64,000 nucleotides of DNA, from positions 96,439,895 through 96,503,894 of the forward strand of contig NC_088912.1 of NCBI RefSeq assembly GCF_963576675.1, written 5' to 3'. The notes beneath the pieces were generated by a model, which saw nothing but the letters and a program-made list of their open reading frames with translations, had not been told where the DNA came from and did not search any database. The position numbers and the translations under genes are program-made. Shown here piece by piece: positions 11,604 to 22,855 of this stretch. How positions within the stretch are numbered: position 1 is the first letter of the stretch; the number at the start of each line of letters is the position of its first letter. The stretch is from Euphorbia lathyris (taxonomy: Eukaryota > Streptophyta > Magnoliopsida > Malpighiales > Euphorbiaceae).

Positions 11604-13203
11604 TGATAGGGGTCAAAAACCCCTATCTTTGGGTACGGTTTTAGGACGGTTTTTAGGTTTATTTGGCTAATAAGCGAGCAATTCTCGCATTTAAATGCTT
11701 TTGTGTGAGTTAGTTAGAAATTGGAAGCATTCTATTTACTTTTCGTCGTTTAGGCTCGTTTTGTGATCAATTTAGGCAAATACGGCCGAAATAACACGCA
11801 TATTAGAATTTCGTTATCTTTTGAAGCTAATTGGTCCGTCAAAAGTCGCACCAAACGAAGCGTTTGATCAAAATAAGCGATTGACGGATCAATTCGGCTT
11901 TTGGACTAATGTTTTCTGGAGTTTTTATGCGTGTGCAGGTGTAAGTTCGGATGAAAAAGGGTTTGGAAGTCATCCGGCACGGATCGAGCGCGCTTCGGGT
12001 GAAAACTCTCGGCGAGCAGGGCCCCCCGGGCCATTTCTGCTCGCCGAGCAGGCCACCAGGCGCCTGCTCGCCGAGCAGGGGCTGCTCGTCGCAATTCTGC
12101 TCGGCGAGCAGCCTTTCCTGCTCGGCGAGCAGACCTACGGGAATTGGTCAAAAAGACCAATTCTGCCCCCACAAAGCCACGTTCGGCCGCACGTCTTCCT
12201 ACACCAATAAGGACACGAAATTAGGTCAAACCGAGGCCCGAGACGCGTCTATAAATAGGAATTTCCAATTGTAAATTAGGAATCTTTCGTTTTTGTAAAT
12301 TATTTAAGCTTTCCCCTTGTAATTCCTCTCCATCTTCTCCATCTTCCTCAAACTCCATTGAAGCTCCTTCAAAGCTTTCTACCGAGGAATTATCAAGGTC
12401 CGTCCTTAAGATCAAGTCGCCGGCTGCAGAGTAAACAGGTTCCCTGAAAGGGATTTTTGTATCTTCTTTCATCTTACTATGTTTGTACTCTTTGATACAG
12501 TTGCCGAACTTGTCTTATTGTATCTTGTGACAATCATCTCGCCTTTAATAATAATTTAGCTCTTGTTTTGTTCTATGTTTATTGTCTAATTCTTGTCTTA
12601 CGCTTTATTCAATTGGTTTAACTCATTCAAAAGCCCCAAAATCTAGTAGGCACATATTGCGAGCTGAATCTGACCTAGTCAGAGCCTAGGAGATTGACGA
12701 CCTCTTAGTTGATTAAGCGCCAATTTACTGAGCCTTAGACCTAGTTTCGGCCTTAGGGAATCACGCGCTAGGAACCTCAGGAGGGTAAGTAGGGTTAATC
12801 GCCTTGAATACAAGTGACTTGGATTAGGTTTTACTCAATAGACTTGATAATCTATCTTAATTATTATCGATCATTCCATGTTCCTTCGAATAGTTTCATT
12901 AATGAAAGATCAATTAGGGGTAGAGTAATTTAGTTAGGCTTAGAATAACTTAGCTAGAATTAGATAACTTAGTTAGAATTAGATAATTTAGCTAGGATTA
13001 GCACAATTCAACCTAGGAGTAGATTAATTTAACAAAACCAAACTCAAAACCCCCTAAGCCTAGATAACATCCGAGACTTAGTAGCTTGATACTTGCAGAA
13101 ATAAATCCTGTGGACGATAACCTGGACTTAAACCAGAAATTTATTACTTGATAACGACGGGGTACACTTATCCCTTAGTGAGGTTTCGCGAGAAGCCGCA
13201 TCA
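11604..13203 (+). repeat. LTR 1 of the Athila array
   Basis: A 1,600-bp LTR starting TGATAGGGG and ending CGCATCA. The first bases form a short inverted repeat (TAGGGGTCAAAAACCCCTA). A TATA box (TATAAATA, 12250-12257) marks the U3 promoter. About 115-240 bp upstream (12009-12135) lies a cluster of palindromes of the form CTGCTCGSCGAGCAG. ORFs inside (for example 11821-12210 + and 12221-12472 -) are by-products of the repeat. Confidence 0.93.
12009..12135. repeat. GC-rich palindrome cluster in LTR 1
   Basis: About five copies of a 13-15 bp palindrome (CTGCTCGCCGAGCAG or the GGC version, one degenerate as CTGCTCGTCG) separated by 5-15 bp, upstream of the TATA box. GC content is far above that of the rest of the LTR. 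Confidence 0.9.
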
Positions 13204-13209
13204 AGTTTT

Positions 13210-13227
13210 TGGCGCCGTTGCCGGGGA
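13210..13227 (+). other. Primer binding site (tRNA-Asp), first internal region
   Basis: TGGCGCCGTTGCCGGGGA lies 6 bp after the LTR and is complementary to the 3' end of nuclear plant tRNA-Asp(GUC) including CCA, the primer used by Athila elements. Confidence 0.9.
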
Positions 13228-13380
13228 TTTATTTCTTCTGCAATATCGAACCAAAGGTCGACTTGTTAGTTTAGGCATTCTTTGTGAATACTTCCCTTGT
13301 TAATATCATTCATATTTGTATATATATATATATACTTGTTGATATACTGTTACTTAAATTGGATCGTTCTTCCAGCAATT

Positions 13381-16300
13381 ATGGACAACAGAGAATCAAA
13401 CCCGTCCATGAACGATCTCAACACAAAAATGGACTTCCTGGTGGCTTCATACAACCAAAATAACCAACCAAGGATACCATTCTGCGAGAGATGCGGCCAG
13501 AATCACCCCGGTAGGGTATGCCACATCAACTATTACGTACCTAGAGGTGAGAATGTAAGTTATTTGGGTAATCATCAAAGGTATAATTCTAAACCCTCAA
13601 CTTACAACTACTACGATCAGGAGCATACACGATATCCATCGGCGCCCTACGTGGCTCCTATGGATACCCTTCCATGTCCTTATTCTAACTCTGATTTTTA
13701 TGGCAGGCAAACAAGGTACTCAGAAGGAATAATGTCTCTCCTAAAAGAGATATCCGTCCGACTGGCAGCCAACGAGGAGGCATGCAGGACCCTGAGTGAC
13801 CAACTCGCCACAATCAGACAAGAAGAAAGGGAATGCCATGAGGCGTTCCTCTTGCAAGAAGAGGCGGCTCAAACCATCGCCCTAAGGAGCGGTAAGGAAG
13901 TGGACACACTCGTGGCATCTCCATCGCAAATACCTCTGTCACCTCAGGTAAGTAGGGAACCGGAAGTGGTAACCAACCCCGGTCCCGCATCTGAAACTTC
14001 AGCCTCTGAAAAAGCTGTAGAAAAAGTGGTTAGGCCTTATACACCAAAACTGCCATTCCCTCAGAAGCAGAAAAAGGCCAACCTAGATAAGAAATTTGCC
14101 CGGTTCTCGGAAATCCTTAGTAGATTAGAAATAAACATTCCATTAATGGAAGCACTAGAGGAGATGCCGAACTATGCAAAATTTCTTAAAGACATGTTGT
14201 CGAAAAAGAAAAAGTTTGGGGAAAATGAGATAGTGGCTTTAACAGAACAATGCTCGGCCATAATCACCCATAAATTACCCCCCAAGCTTAAAGATCAAGG
14301 GAGCTTTACCATCCCGTGTAGGATAGGCAACATGCACATAGATAGGGCATTGTGTGATTTAGGAGCAAGTATTAATCTTATGCCTCTATCAATTTTCAGG
14401 AAATTGGGGCTCGGAGAACCTAAACCAACAAACATGACACTGCAACTAGCAGATCGGTCAATTGCACGGCCTAGAGACATAGTTGAAGATGTGCTTGTAA
14501 AGGTGGACAAACTGATCTTCCCGGTCGATTTTGTGGTCCTCGACATGGAAGAAGATGACTCCGTCCCCATTCTCCTCGGGAGACCGTTTCTTGCAACCGG
14601 TAGGACACTAATAGACGTCCATGGAGGTAAATTGGTCCTAAGGGTGCAGGACGAAGAGGTAACATTTAACGTTTATGAATCTATGAAATTTCCTCAAGAA
14701 CGCTCCAAAAGTTGTAACTTTGTGGATGCACTTATAGATGAATGTGTTGAGGAAGTTGATCTCGATATAAGAAATGCCTCTTTAGAACTTGGTCTAGGTG
14801 GTGAGACATGTGAGAACTCAAGTGAGCCATTTGAAGATCTCCCACCTGAAAAATGTTATTGGGTTAAGGGTAGAAAAGAGGACCTTGATCGTGAGATCAA
14901 ACCTAAACCTAAAACCTCATTGGAGGAACCTCCAAAATTGGAGCTTAAACCCTTGCCCAACAACCTGAAATATGTTTTTCTTCAACCTCCCACAGATTTA
15001 CCCGTTATTATTTCTTCTTTGTTGACAGTTGAACAGGAAGAAAAATTGGTGGAGGTGCTGATGGAACATAAAGGAGCCTTTGGATGGTCAATCCACGACA
15101 TCAAAGGTATCGACCCCAAAATCTGCACACATAGAATTTTTCTTGAGGAGGAGATCAAGCCATCTGCCCAACCTCAACGACGGCTCAACCCTAACATGAA
15201 AGAGGTGGTAAAGGTCGAGGTTATAAAACTCCTCTACGCAGGTATCATCTTTCCAATTTCTGATAGTCAATGGGTAAGCCCGGTTCAATGTGTGCCCAAA
15301 AAAGGGGGAACAACGGTAATGGAAAATGAAAAAGGAGAATTAATCCCAACTAGAAAGGTTACGGGTTGGTGTGTATGCATAGATTATAGGAAATTAAACG
15401 AGGCCACCCGTAAAGACCACTTTCCCTTACCATTTATTGATCAAATGTTGGAACGATTGGCAGGGCACGAATTTTTCTGCACTTTAGATGGGCTATCTGG
15501 CTATATGCAAATCCCTGTGGACCCTTTGGATCAAGAGAAGACAACATTCACTTGCCCCTACGGGACTTTTGCATATAGACGGATGCCTTTCGGATTATGT
15601 AATGCCCCTGCCACGTTCCAACGTTGTATGATGGCTATGTTTTCTGACATGGTCGAGGAGTTCCTAGAAATTTTCATGGATGATTTTAATGTTGTAGGAC
15701 CTACCTTCGACCAATGTCTTGAAAACTTGGACCGAGTCTTAGAACGTTGTGAAGACAAGAATTTGGCACTCAATTGGGAAAAGTTCCAGTTCATGGTCCA
15801 AAACTGTATAGTATTAGGACACAAGGTGTCAGGGAAGGGGATCGAGGTCGATCCGGCAAAAATTGAGGTGATTGAAAAACTGCCACCTCCTACTAATGTA
15901 AAATTAGTTAGGAGCTTTTTAGGACACGCGGGGTTTTATAGACGATTTATAAAAGACTTTTCAAAAATCACTAAACCCCTCACCCAATTATTGCTAAAAG
16001 ATGCTGATTTTAATTTCAATGAAGAATGTATGCTTGCATTTAAATTACTGAAAAAGAAATTAATTGAAGCACCCATTATGGTAAGCCCGGATTGGTCCCT
16101 TCCCTTTGAGTTGATGTGCGATGCCAGTGATCTGGCCGTAGGAGCCTGTCTTGGGCAGAGGGTGGATAAACTGTTTCACCCAATCTTCTATGCTAGCAAA
16201 ACCTTAAATGATGCACAACAGAATTATTCAATAACTGAAAAGGAATTGCTAGCCGTAGTGTTTGCCTTTGATAAGTTTAGATCATACTTGGTGTTATCTA

Positions 16301-16407
16301 AGGTAATTGTTTTTACTGACCATGCAGCCCTGAGATATCTGATGAGCAAACAGGATGCAAAACCTAGGCTGATCCGTTGGATTTTGTGGTCAAACTACCT
16401 ATGGTGA
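13381..16407 (+). CDS. Athila gag-pol fragment (NC, PR, RT, partial RNase H)
   Basis: One open frame of 1,008 residues from the ATG at 13381. A zinc knuckle (CERCGQNHPGRVC, about residues 35-47) comes almost at the start, so the capsid domain of Gag is missing. Protease follows with CDLGASINLMP (near 324) and ILLGRPFLATG. The reverse transcriptase has [12 protein letters not shown], the active-site FMDDF (near 764) and [10 protein letters not shown]. RNase H begins with [15 protein letters not shown] (near 913) and TDHAALRYL. The frame then runs across a deletion junction near 16388 and ends 20 bp later. Compared with the second internal region about 2.75 kb is gone, including all of integrase. 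It makes the polyprotein that copies element RNA to DNA in virus-like particles, but cannot be autonomous. An in-frame alternative start at 13297 lies in an AT microsatellite and is unlikely. Confidence 0.9.
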   Translation: MDNRESNPSMNDLNTKMDFLVASYNQNNQPRIPFCERCGQNHPGRVCHINYYVPRGENVSYLGNHQRYNSKPSTYNYYDQEHTRYPSAPYVAPMDTLPCPYSNSDFYGRQTRYSEGIMSLLKEISVRLAANEEACRTLSDQLATIRQEERECHEAFLLQEEAAQTIALRSGKEVDTLVASPSQIPLSPQVSREPEVVTNPGPASETSASEKAVEKVVRPYTPKLPFPQKQKKANLDKKFARFSEILSRLEINIPLMEALEEMPNYAKFLKDMLSKKKKFGENEIVALTEQCSAIITHKLPPKLKDQGSFTIPCRIGNMHIDRALCDLGASINLMPLSIFRKLGLGEPKPTNMTLQLADRSIARPRDIVEDVLVKVDKLIFPVDFVVLDMEEDDSVPILLGRPFLATGRTLIDVHGGKLVLRVQDEEVTFNVYESMKFPQERSKSCNFVDALIDECVEEVDLDIRNASLELGLGGETCENSSEPFEDLPPEKCYWVKGRKEDLDREIKPKPKTSLEEPPKLELKPLPNNLKYVFLQPPTDLPVIISSLLTVEQEEKLVEVLMEHKGAFGWSIHDIKGIDPKICTHRIFLEEEIKPSAQPQRRLNPNMKEVVKVEVIKLLYAGIIFPISDSQWVSPVQCVPKKGGTTVMENEKGELIPTRKVTGWCVCIDYRKLNEATRKDHFPLPFIDQMLERLAGHEFFCTLDGLSGYMQIPVDPLDQEKTTFTCPYGTFAYRRMPFGLCNAPATFQRCMMAMFSDMVEEFLEIFMDDFNVVGPTFDQCLENLDRVLERCEDKNLALNWEKFQFMVQNCIVLGHKVSGKGIEVDPAKIEVIEKLPPPTNVKLVRSFLGHAGFYRRFIKDFSKITKPLTQLLLKDADFNFNEECMLAFKLLKKKLIEAPIMVSPDWSLPFELMCDASDLAVGACLGQRVDKLFHPIFYASKTLNDAQQNYSITEKELLAVVFAFDKFRSYLVLSKVIVFTDHAALRYLMSKQDAKPRLIRWILWSNYLW

Positions 16408-16667
16408 GGTGTTTTACTAAGCGATCCCCTCAAGCTCGTTCAATTGAACATGTGTCCTTTTACTTAAAACTATGACCTATTGTAATTGAAATATGGCTTT
16501 TGGATATCGTGTCTCTACTTTGTATTTCCGAATGCATGTGATTACAGATGCTCGAAATTGTGTCAAGCACCTAGTCAAACTGGGAAGTTTTCTAGCTTGC
16601 TTGTGATGGCGGGTTTAGTTTTTTTAGTTTACTTGGGGACAAGTAAAGTTTTAAGTGCGAGGAGGTT
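16388..16667 (+). other. Remnant 3' region and polypurine tract
   Basis: After the deletion junction the sequence matches the 3' end of the second internal region (24137-24412). It ends in the purine-rich AAGTGCGAGGAGGTT (about 16653-16667) directly before LTR 2, the expected plus-strand primer site. Confidence 0.85.
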
Positions 16668-18213
16668 TGATAGGGGTCAAAAACCCCTATCTTTGGGTAC
16701 GGTTTTAGGACGGTTTTTAGGTTTATTTGGCTAATAAGCGAGCAATTCTCGCATTTAAATGCTTTTGTGTGAGTTAGTTAGAAATTAGAAGCATTCTATT
16801 TACTTTTCGTCATTTAGGCTCGTTTTGTGATTAATTTAGGCAAATACGGCTGAAATAACACGCATATTAGAATTCCGTTATCTTTTGAAGCTAATTGGTC
16901 CGTCAAAAGTCGCACCAAACGAAGCGTTTGCTCAAAATAAGCGATTGACGGATCAATTCGGCTTTTGGACTAATGTTTTCTGGAGTTTTTATGCGTGTGC
17001 AGGTGTAAGTTCGGACGAAAAAGGGTTTGGAAGTCATCCGGCACGGATCGAGCGCGCTTCGGGCGAAAACGCTCGGCGAGCAGGGCCCCCCGGGCCATTT
17101 CTGCTCGGCGAGCAGGCCACCAGGCGCCTGCTCGGCGAGCAGACCTGCGGGAATTGGTCAAAAAGACCAATTCTGCCCCCACAAAGCCACGTTCGGCCCC
17201 ACGTCTTCCTACACCAACAAGGACACGAAATTAGGTCAAAACGAGGCCCGAGACGCGTCTATAAATAGGAATTTCCAATTGTAAATTAGGAATCTTTCGT
17301 TTTTGTAAATTATTTAAGCTTTCCCCTTGTAATTCCTCTCCATCTTCTCCATCTTCCTCAAACTCCATTGAAGCTCCTTCAAAGCTTTCTAACGAGGAAT
17401 TATCAAGGTCCGTCCTTAAGATCAAGTCGCCGGCTGCAGAGTAAACAGGTTCCCTGAAAGGGATTTTTGTATCTTCTTTCATCTTTCTATGTTTGTACTC
17501 TTTGATACAGTTGCCGAACTTGTCTTATTGTATCTTGTGACAATCATCTCGCCTTTAATAATAATTTAGCTCTTGTTTTGTTCTATGTTTATTGTCTAAT
17601 TCTTGTCTTACGCTTTATTCAATTGGTTTAACTCATTCAAAAGCCCCAAAATCTAGTAGGCACATATTGCGAGCTGAATCTGACCTAGTCAGAGCCTAGG
17701 AGATTGACGACCTCTTAGTTGATTAAGCGCCAATTTACTGAGCCTTAGACCTAGTTTCGGCCTTAGGGAATCACGCGCTAGGAACCTCAGGAGGGTAAGT
17801 AGGGTTAATCGCCTTGAATACAAGTGACTTGGATTAGGTTTTACTCAATAGACTTGATAATCTATCTTAATTATTATCGATCATTCCATGTTCCTTCGAA
17901 TAGTTTCATTAATGAAAGATCAATTAGGGGTAGAGTAATTTAGTTAGGCTTAGAATAACTTAGCTAGAATTAGATAACTTAGTTAGAATTAGATAATTTA
18001 GCTAGGATTAGCACAATTCAACCTAGGAGTAGATTAATTTAACAAAACCAAACTCAAAACCCCCTAAGCCTAGATAACATCCGAGACTTAGTAGCTTGAT
18101 ACTTGCAGAAATAAATCCTGTGGACGATAACCTGGACTTAAACCAGAAATTTATTACTTGATAACGACGGGGTACACTTATCCCTTAGTGAGGTTTCGCG
18201 AGAAGCCGCATCA
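16668..18213 (+). repeat. LTR 2 of the Athila array (shared)
   Basis: A 1,546-bp LTR shared between the two internal regions: 3' LTR of the first and 5' LTR of the second. It is 54 bp shorter than LTR 1, and the missing block lies wholly within the palindrome cluster (here 17071-17141). TATA box at 17260-17267. Confidence 0.93.
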
Positions 18214-18219
18214 AGTTTT

Positions 18220-18237
18220 TGGCGCCGTTGCCGGGGA
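18220..18237 (+). other. Primer binding site (tRNA-Asp), second internal region
   Basis: Same 18-bp tRNA-Asp complement as after LTR 1, 6 bp from the LTR end. Confidence 0.9.
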
Positions 18238-18388
18238 TTTATTTCTTCTGCAATATCGAACCAAAGGTCGACTTGTTAGTTTAGGCATTCTTTGTGAATA
18301 CTTCCCTTGTTAATATCATTCATATTTATATATATATATATACTTGTTGATATACTGTTACTTAAATTGGATCGTTCTTCCAGCAATT

Positions 18389-21300
18389 ATGGACAACAGA
18401 GAATCAAACCCGTCCATGAACGATCTCAACACAAAAATGGACTTCCTGGTGGCTTCATACAACCAAAATAACCAACCAAGGATACCATTATGCGAGAGAT
18501 GCGGCCAGAATCACCCTGGTAGGGTATGCCACATCAACTATTACGTACCTAGAGGTGAGAATGTAAGTTATTTGGGTAATCATCAAAGGTATAATTCTGA
18601 ACCCTCAACTTACAACTACTACGATCAGGAGCATACACGATATCCATCGGCGCCCTACGTGGCTCCTATGGATACCCTTCCATGTCCTTATTCTAACTCT
18701 GATTTTTATGGCAGGCAAACAAGGTACTCAGAAGGAATAATGACTCTCCTAAAAGAGATATCCGTCCGATTGGCAGCCAACTAGGAGGCATGCAGGACCC
18801 TGAGTGACCAACTCGCGACAATCAGACAAGAAGAAAGGGAATGCCACGAGGCGTTCCTCTTGCAAGAAGAGGCGGCTCAAACCATCGCCCTAAGGAGCGG
18901 CAAGGAAGTGGACACACTCATGGCATCTCCATCGCAAATACCTCTGTCACCTCATGTAAGTAGGGAACCGGAAGTGGTAAGCAACCCCGGTCCCGCATCT
19001 GAAACTTCAGCCTCTGAAAAAGCTGTAGAAAAAGTGGTTAGGCCTTATACACCAAAACTGCCATTCCCTCAGAAGCAGAAAAAGGCCAACCTAGATAAGA
19101 AATTTGCCCGGTTCTCGGAAATCCTTAGTAGATTAGAAATAAACATTCCATTAATGGAAGCACTAGAGGAGATGCCGAACTATGCAAAATTTATTAAAGA
19201 CATGTTGTCGAAAAAGAAAAAGTTTGGGGAAAATGAGATAGTGGCTTTAACAGAACAATGCTCGGCCATAATCACCCATAAATTACCCCCCAAGCTTAAA
19301 GATCAATGGAGCTTTACCATCCCGTGTAGGATAGGCAACATGCACATAGATAGGGCATTGTGTGATTTAGGAGCAAGTATTAATCTTATGCCTCTATCAA
19401 TTTTCAGGAAATTGGGGCTCGGAGAACCTAAACCAACAAACATGATACTACAACTAGCGGATCGGTCAATTGCACAGCCTAGAGGCATAGTTGAAGATGT
19501 GCTTGTAAAGGTGGACAAACTGATCTTCCCGGTCGATTTTGTGGTCCTCGACATGGAAGAAGATGACTCCGTCCCCATTCTCCTCGGGAGACCGTTTCTT
19601 GCAACCGGTAGGACACTAATAGACGTCCATGGAGGTAAATTGGTCCTAAGGGTGCAGGACGAAGAGGTAACATTTAACGTTTATGAATCTATGAAATTTC
19701 CTCAAGAACGCTCCAAAAGTTGTAACTTTGTGGATGCACTTATAGATGAATGTGTTGAGGAAGTTGATCTCGATATAAGAAATGCCTCTTTAGAACTTGG
19801 TCTAGGTGGTGAGACATGTGAGAACTCAAGTGAGCCATTTGAAGATCTCCCACCTGAAAAATGTTATTGGGTTAAGGGTAGAAAAGAGGACCTTGATCGT
19901 GAGATCAAACCTAAACCTAAAACCTCGTTGGAGGAACCTCCAAAATTGGAGCTTAAACCCTTGCCCAACAACCTGAAATATGTTGTTCTTCAACCTCCCA
20001 CAGATTTACCCGTTATTATTTCTTCTTTGTTGACAGTTGAACAGGAAGAAAAATTGGTGGAGGTGCTGATGGAACATAAAGGAGCCTTTGGATGGTCAAT
20101 CCACGACATCAAAGGTATCGACCCCAAAATCTGCACACATAGAATTTTTCTTGAGGAGGAGATCAAGCCATCTGCCCAACCTCAATGACGGCTCAACCCT
20201 AAAATGAAAGAGGTGGTAAAGGTCGAGGTTATAAAACTCCTCGACGCAGGTATCATCTTTCTAATTTCTGATAGTCAATGGGTAAGCCCGGTTCAATGTG
20301 TGCCCAAAAAAGGGGGAACAACGGTAATGGAAAATGAAAAAGGAGAATTAATCCCAACTAGAAAGGTTACGGGTTGGCGTGTATGCATAGATTATAGGAA
20401 ATTAAACGAGGCCACCCGTAAAGACCACTTTCCCTTACCATTTATTGATCAAATGTTGGAACGATTGGCAGGGCACAAATTTTTCTGCACTTTAGATGGG
20501 CTATCTGGCTATATGCAAATCCCTGTGGACCCTTTGGATCAAGAGAAAACAACATTCACTTGCCCCTACGGGACTTTTGCATATAGACGGATGCCTTTCG
20601 GATTATGTAATGCCCCTGCCACGTTCCAACGTTGTATGATGACTATGTTTTCTGACATGGTCGAGGAGTTCCTAGAAATTTTCATGGATGATTTTAATGT
20701 TGTAGGACCTACCTTTGACCAATGTCTTGAAAACTTGGACCGAGTCTTAGAACATTGTGAAGACAAGAATTTGGCACTCAATTGGGAAAAGTGCCAGTTC
20801 ATGGTCCAAAACTGTATAGTATTAGGACACAAGGTGTCAGGGAAGGGGATCGAGGTCGATCCGGCAAAAATTGAGGTGATTGAAAAACTGCCACCTCCTA
20901 CTAATGTAAAATTAGTTAGGAGCTTTTTAGGACACGCGGGGTTTTATAGACGATTTATAAAAGACTTTTCAAAAATCACTAAACCCCTCACCCAATTATT
21001 GCTAAAAGATGCTGATTTTAATTTCAATGAAGAATGTATGCTTGCATTTAAATTACTGAAAAAGAAATTAATTGAAGCACCCATTATGGTAACCCCGGAT
21101 TGGTCCCTTCCCTTTGAGTTGATGTGCGATGCCAGTGATCTGGCCGTAGGAGCCTGTCTTGGGCAGAAGGTGGATAAACTGTTTCACCCAATCTTCTATG
21201 CTAGCAAAACCTTAAATGATGCACAGCAGAATTATTCAATAACTGAAAAGGAATTGCTAGCCGTAGTGTTTGCCTTTGATAAGTTTAGATCATACTTGGT

Positions 21301-22855
21301 GTTATCTAAGGTAATTGTTTTTACTGACCATGCAGCCCTGAGATATCTGATGAGCAAACAGGATGCAAAACCTAGGCTGATCCGTTGGATCTTACTACTC
21401 CAAGAATTCGACATCGAGATCAGAGACAAGAAAGGGGTGGAAAACGTAATAGCAGACCACCTATCCAGGTTAGAGTCAGATCAACAAACCTCAGAACACG
21501 AGACAATCAAAGAGGTATTTCCAGACGAAACATTGTATTCGGTACGATCTCTCCCCTGGTTTGCAGACATCGCAAATTACAAAGTCGGTAACATTCTTCC
21601 CCCTGATTTAGATGCAAGCAAGAAACGTAAGTTCATGTTTGAAAACAAACAATATTTTTGGGAAGAACCATATTTATTTCGATTCTGCACTGATGGCATA
21701 ATTAGGAGATGCATACCTGAAGAGGAGGTAGATTCAGTGATTAATATGTGTCATTCTAGGGAACCAGGTGGCCACTTCGGGCCAGATAGGACAGTGGCAA
21801 AAATCCTCCAAAGTGGGTTTTGGTGGCCACAAATGCATAAAGATGTTAATAGCTACATTAAATATTGTGATGCATGTCAAAGAGTAGGAAATATCTCTAG
21901 GAGAAATGAGATGCTTCAACAAGGTATACTCGTGTGTGAGCTATTTGATGTTTGGGGCATAGACTTCATGGGACCTTTTCCCATGTCACACAACAACCAA
22001 TACATTCTTGTGGCGGTTGACTATGTTTCCAAATGGGTAGAAGCAGAAGCTCTACCCACAAACGATGCTCGAGTAGTGATGAGATTTCTGAGAAAGAATA
22101 TTTTTACCAGATTCGGGACCCCCCGGGCCATAATCAGTGATGGGGGATCCTATTTCTGCAACAAACAGTTTGACATGTTGCTCCAAAAGTATGGCGTAGC
22201 TCATAGGGTTGCAACACCTTACCACCCTCAGACGAGTGGCCAGGTAGAAGTGTCAAATAGGGAGTTAAAACGTATTCTTGAAAAAACAGTAAGGAATGCT
22301 AGAAAAGACTGGAGCCTTAAGCTGGATGATGCTCTTTGGGCCTATCGGACAGCTTTCAAAACTCCAATAGGAATGTCCCCCTATCGTTTAGTTTTCGGAA
22401 AATCTTGTCATTTACCGGTTGAACTAGAGCATAAGGCTTATTAGGCGCTGAAATATTTGAATTTTGACCCAAAACTTTCAGGTGAACTACGACTAACTCA
22501 GCTGCACAAACTGGATGAGCTCTGGTACAACTATTACGAAAATGCCAAGCTGTACAAAGAACGAACCAAGAGGGTGCATGATAGGAAAGTACAAAAGAAA
22601 ACCTTCGAAGTAGGTGACCAAGTACTCCTATACAACTCCCGACTGAGATTTTTTCCGGGCAAACTCAAAAGTAGATGGCACGGACCATTCTCGGTCATCA
22701 ACGCACACCCCTCCGGAATGGTTGAAATCAAAGGAAGGGATGGAGCCACCCAAAAGGTAAATGGGCACCGCCTAAAGCTTTATCTTGGCAAGAATGATTC
22801 GAACGTACAAGTTCTGCGCCTACAGACAAACACGGAATGGGCGGCCGATCAGTAA
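18389..22855 (+). pseudogene. Athila gag-pol with three stop codons
   Basis: A single frame of 1,488 codons is broken by TAG at 18782-18784 (GAG in the first copy), TGA at 20186-20188 (CGA in the first copy, a CpG) and TAG at 22442-22444. Domains in order: zinc knuckle, protease (DLGASINLMP), RT (FMDDFNVVG), RNase H ([21 protein letters not shown]), integrase zinc finger (H..GGHFG..CDACQR, near residue 1120), integrase core ([32 protein letters not shown]) and a GPY/F-like tail (WHGPFSVINAHPSG). No chromodomain is seen. The Gag capsid part is missing exactly as in the first copy. It is coding-dead but shows the full domain plan of the family. Confidence 0.92.

Noticed and set aside
11821..12210. 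Plus-strand ORFs across the LTR palindromes (also 16885-17268 and 24618-25079)
   Set aside because: Length follows the palindrome copy number, and frames differ among LTRs; no domain seen.
12221..12472. An 83-residue antisense ORF repeated in LTRs 1, 2 and 3
   Set aside because: It is conserved only because the LTRs are recent copies; the diverged LTRs 4 and 5 do not keep the frame.
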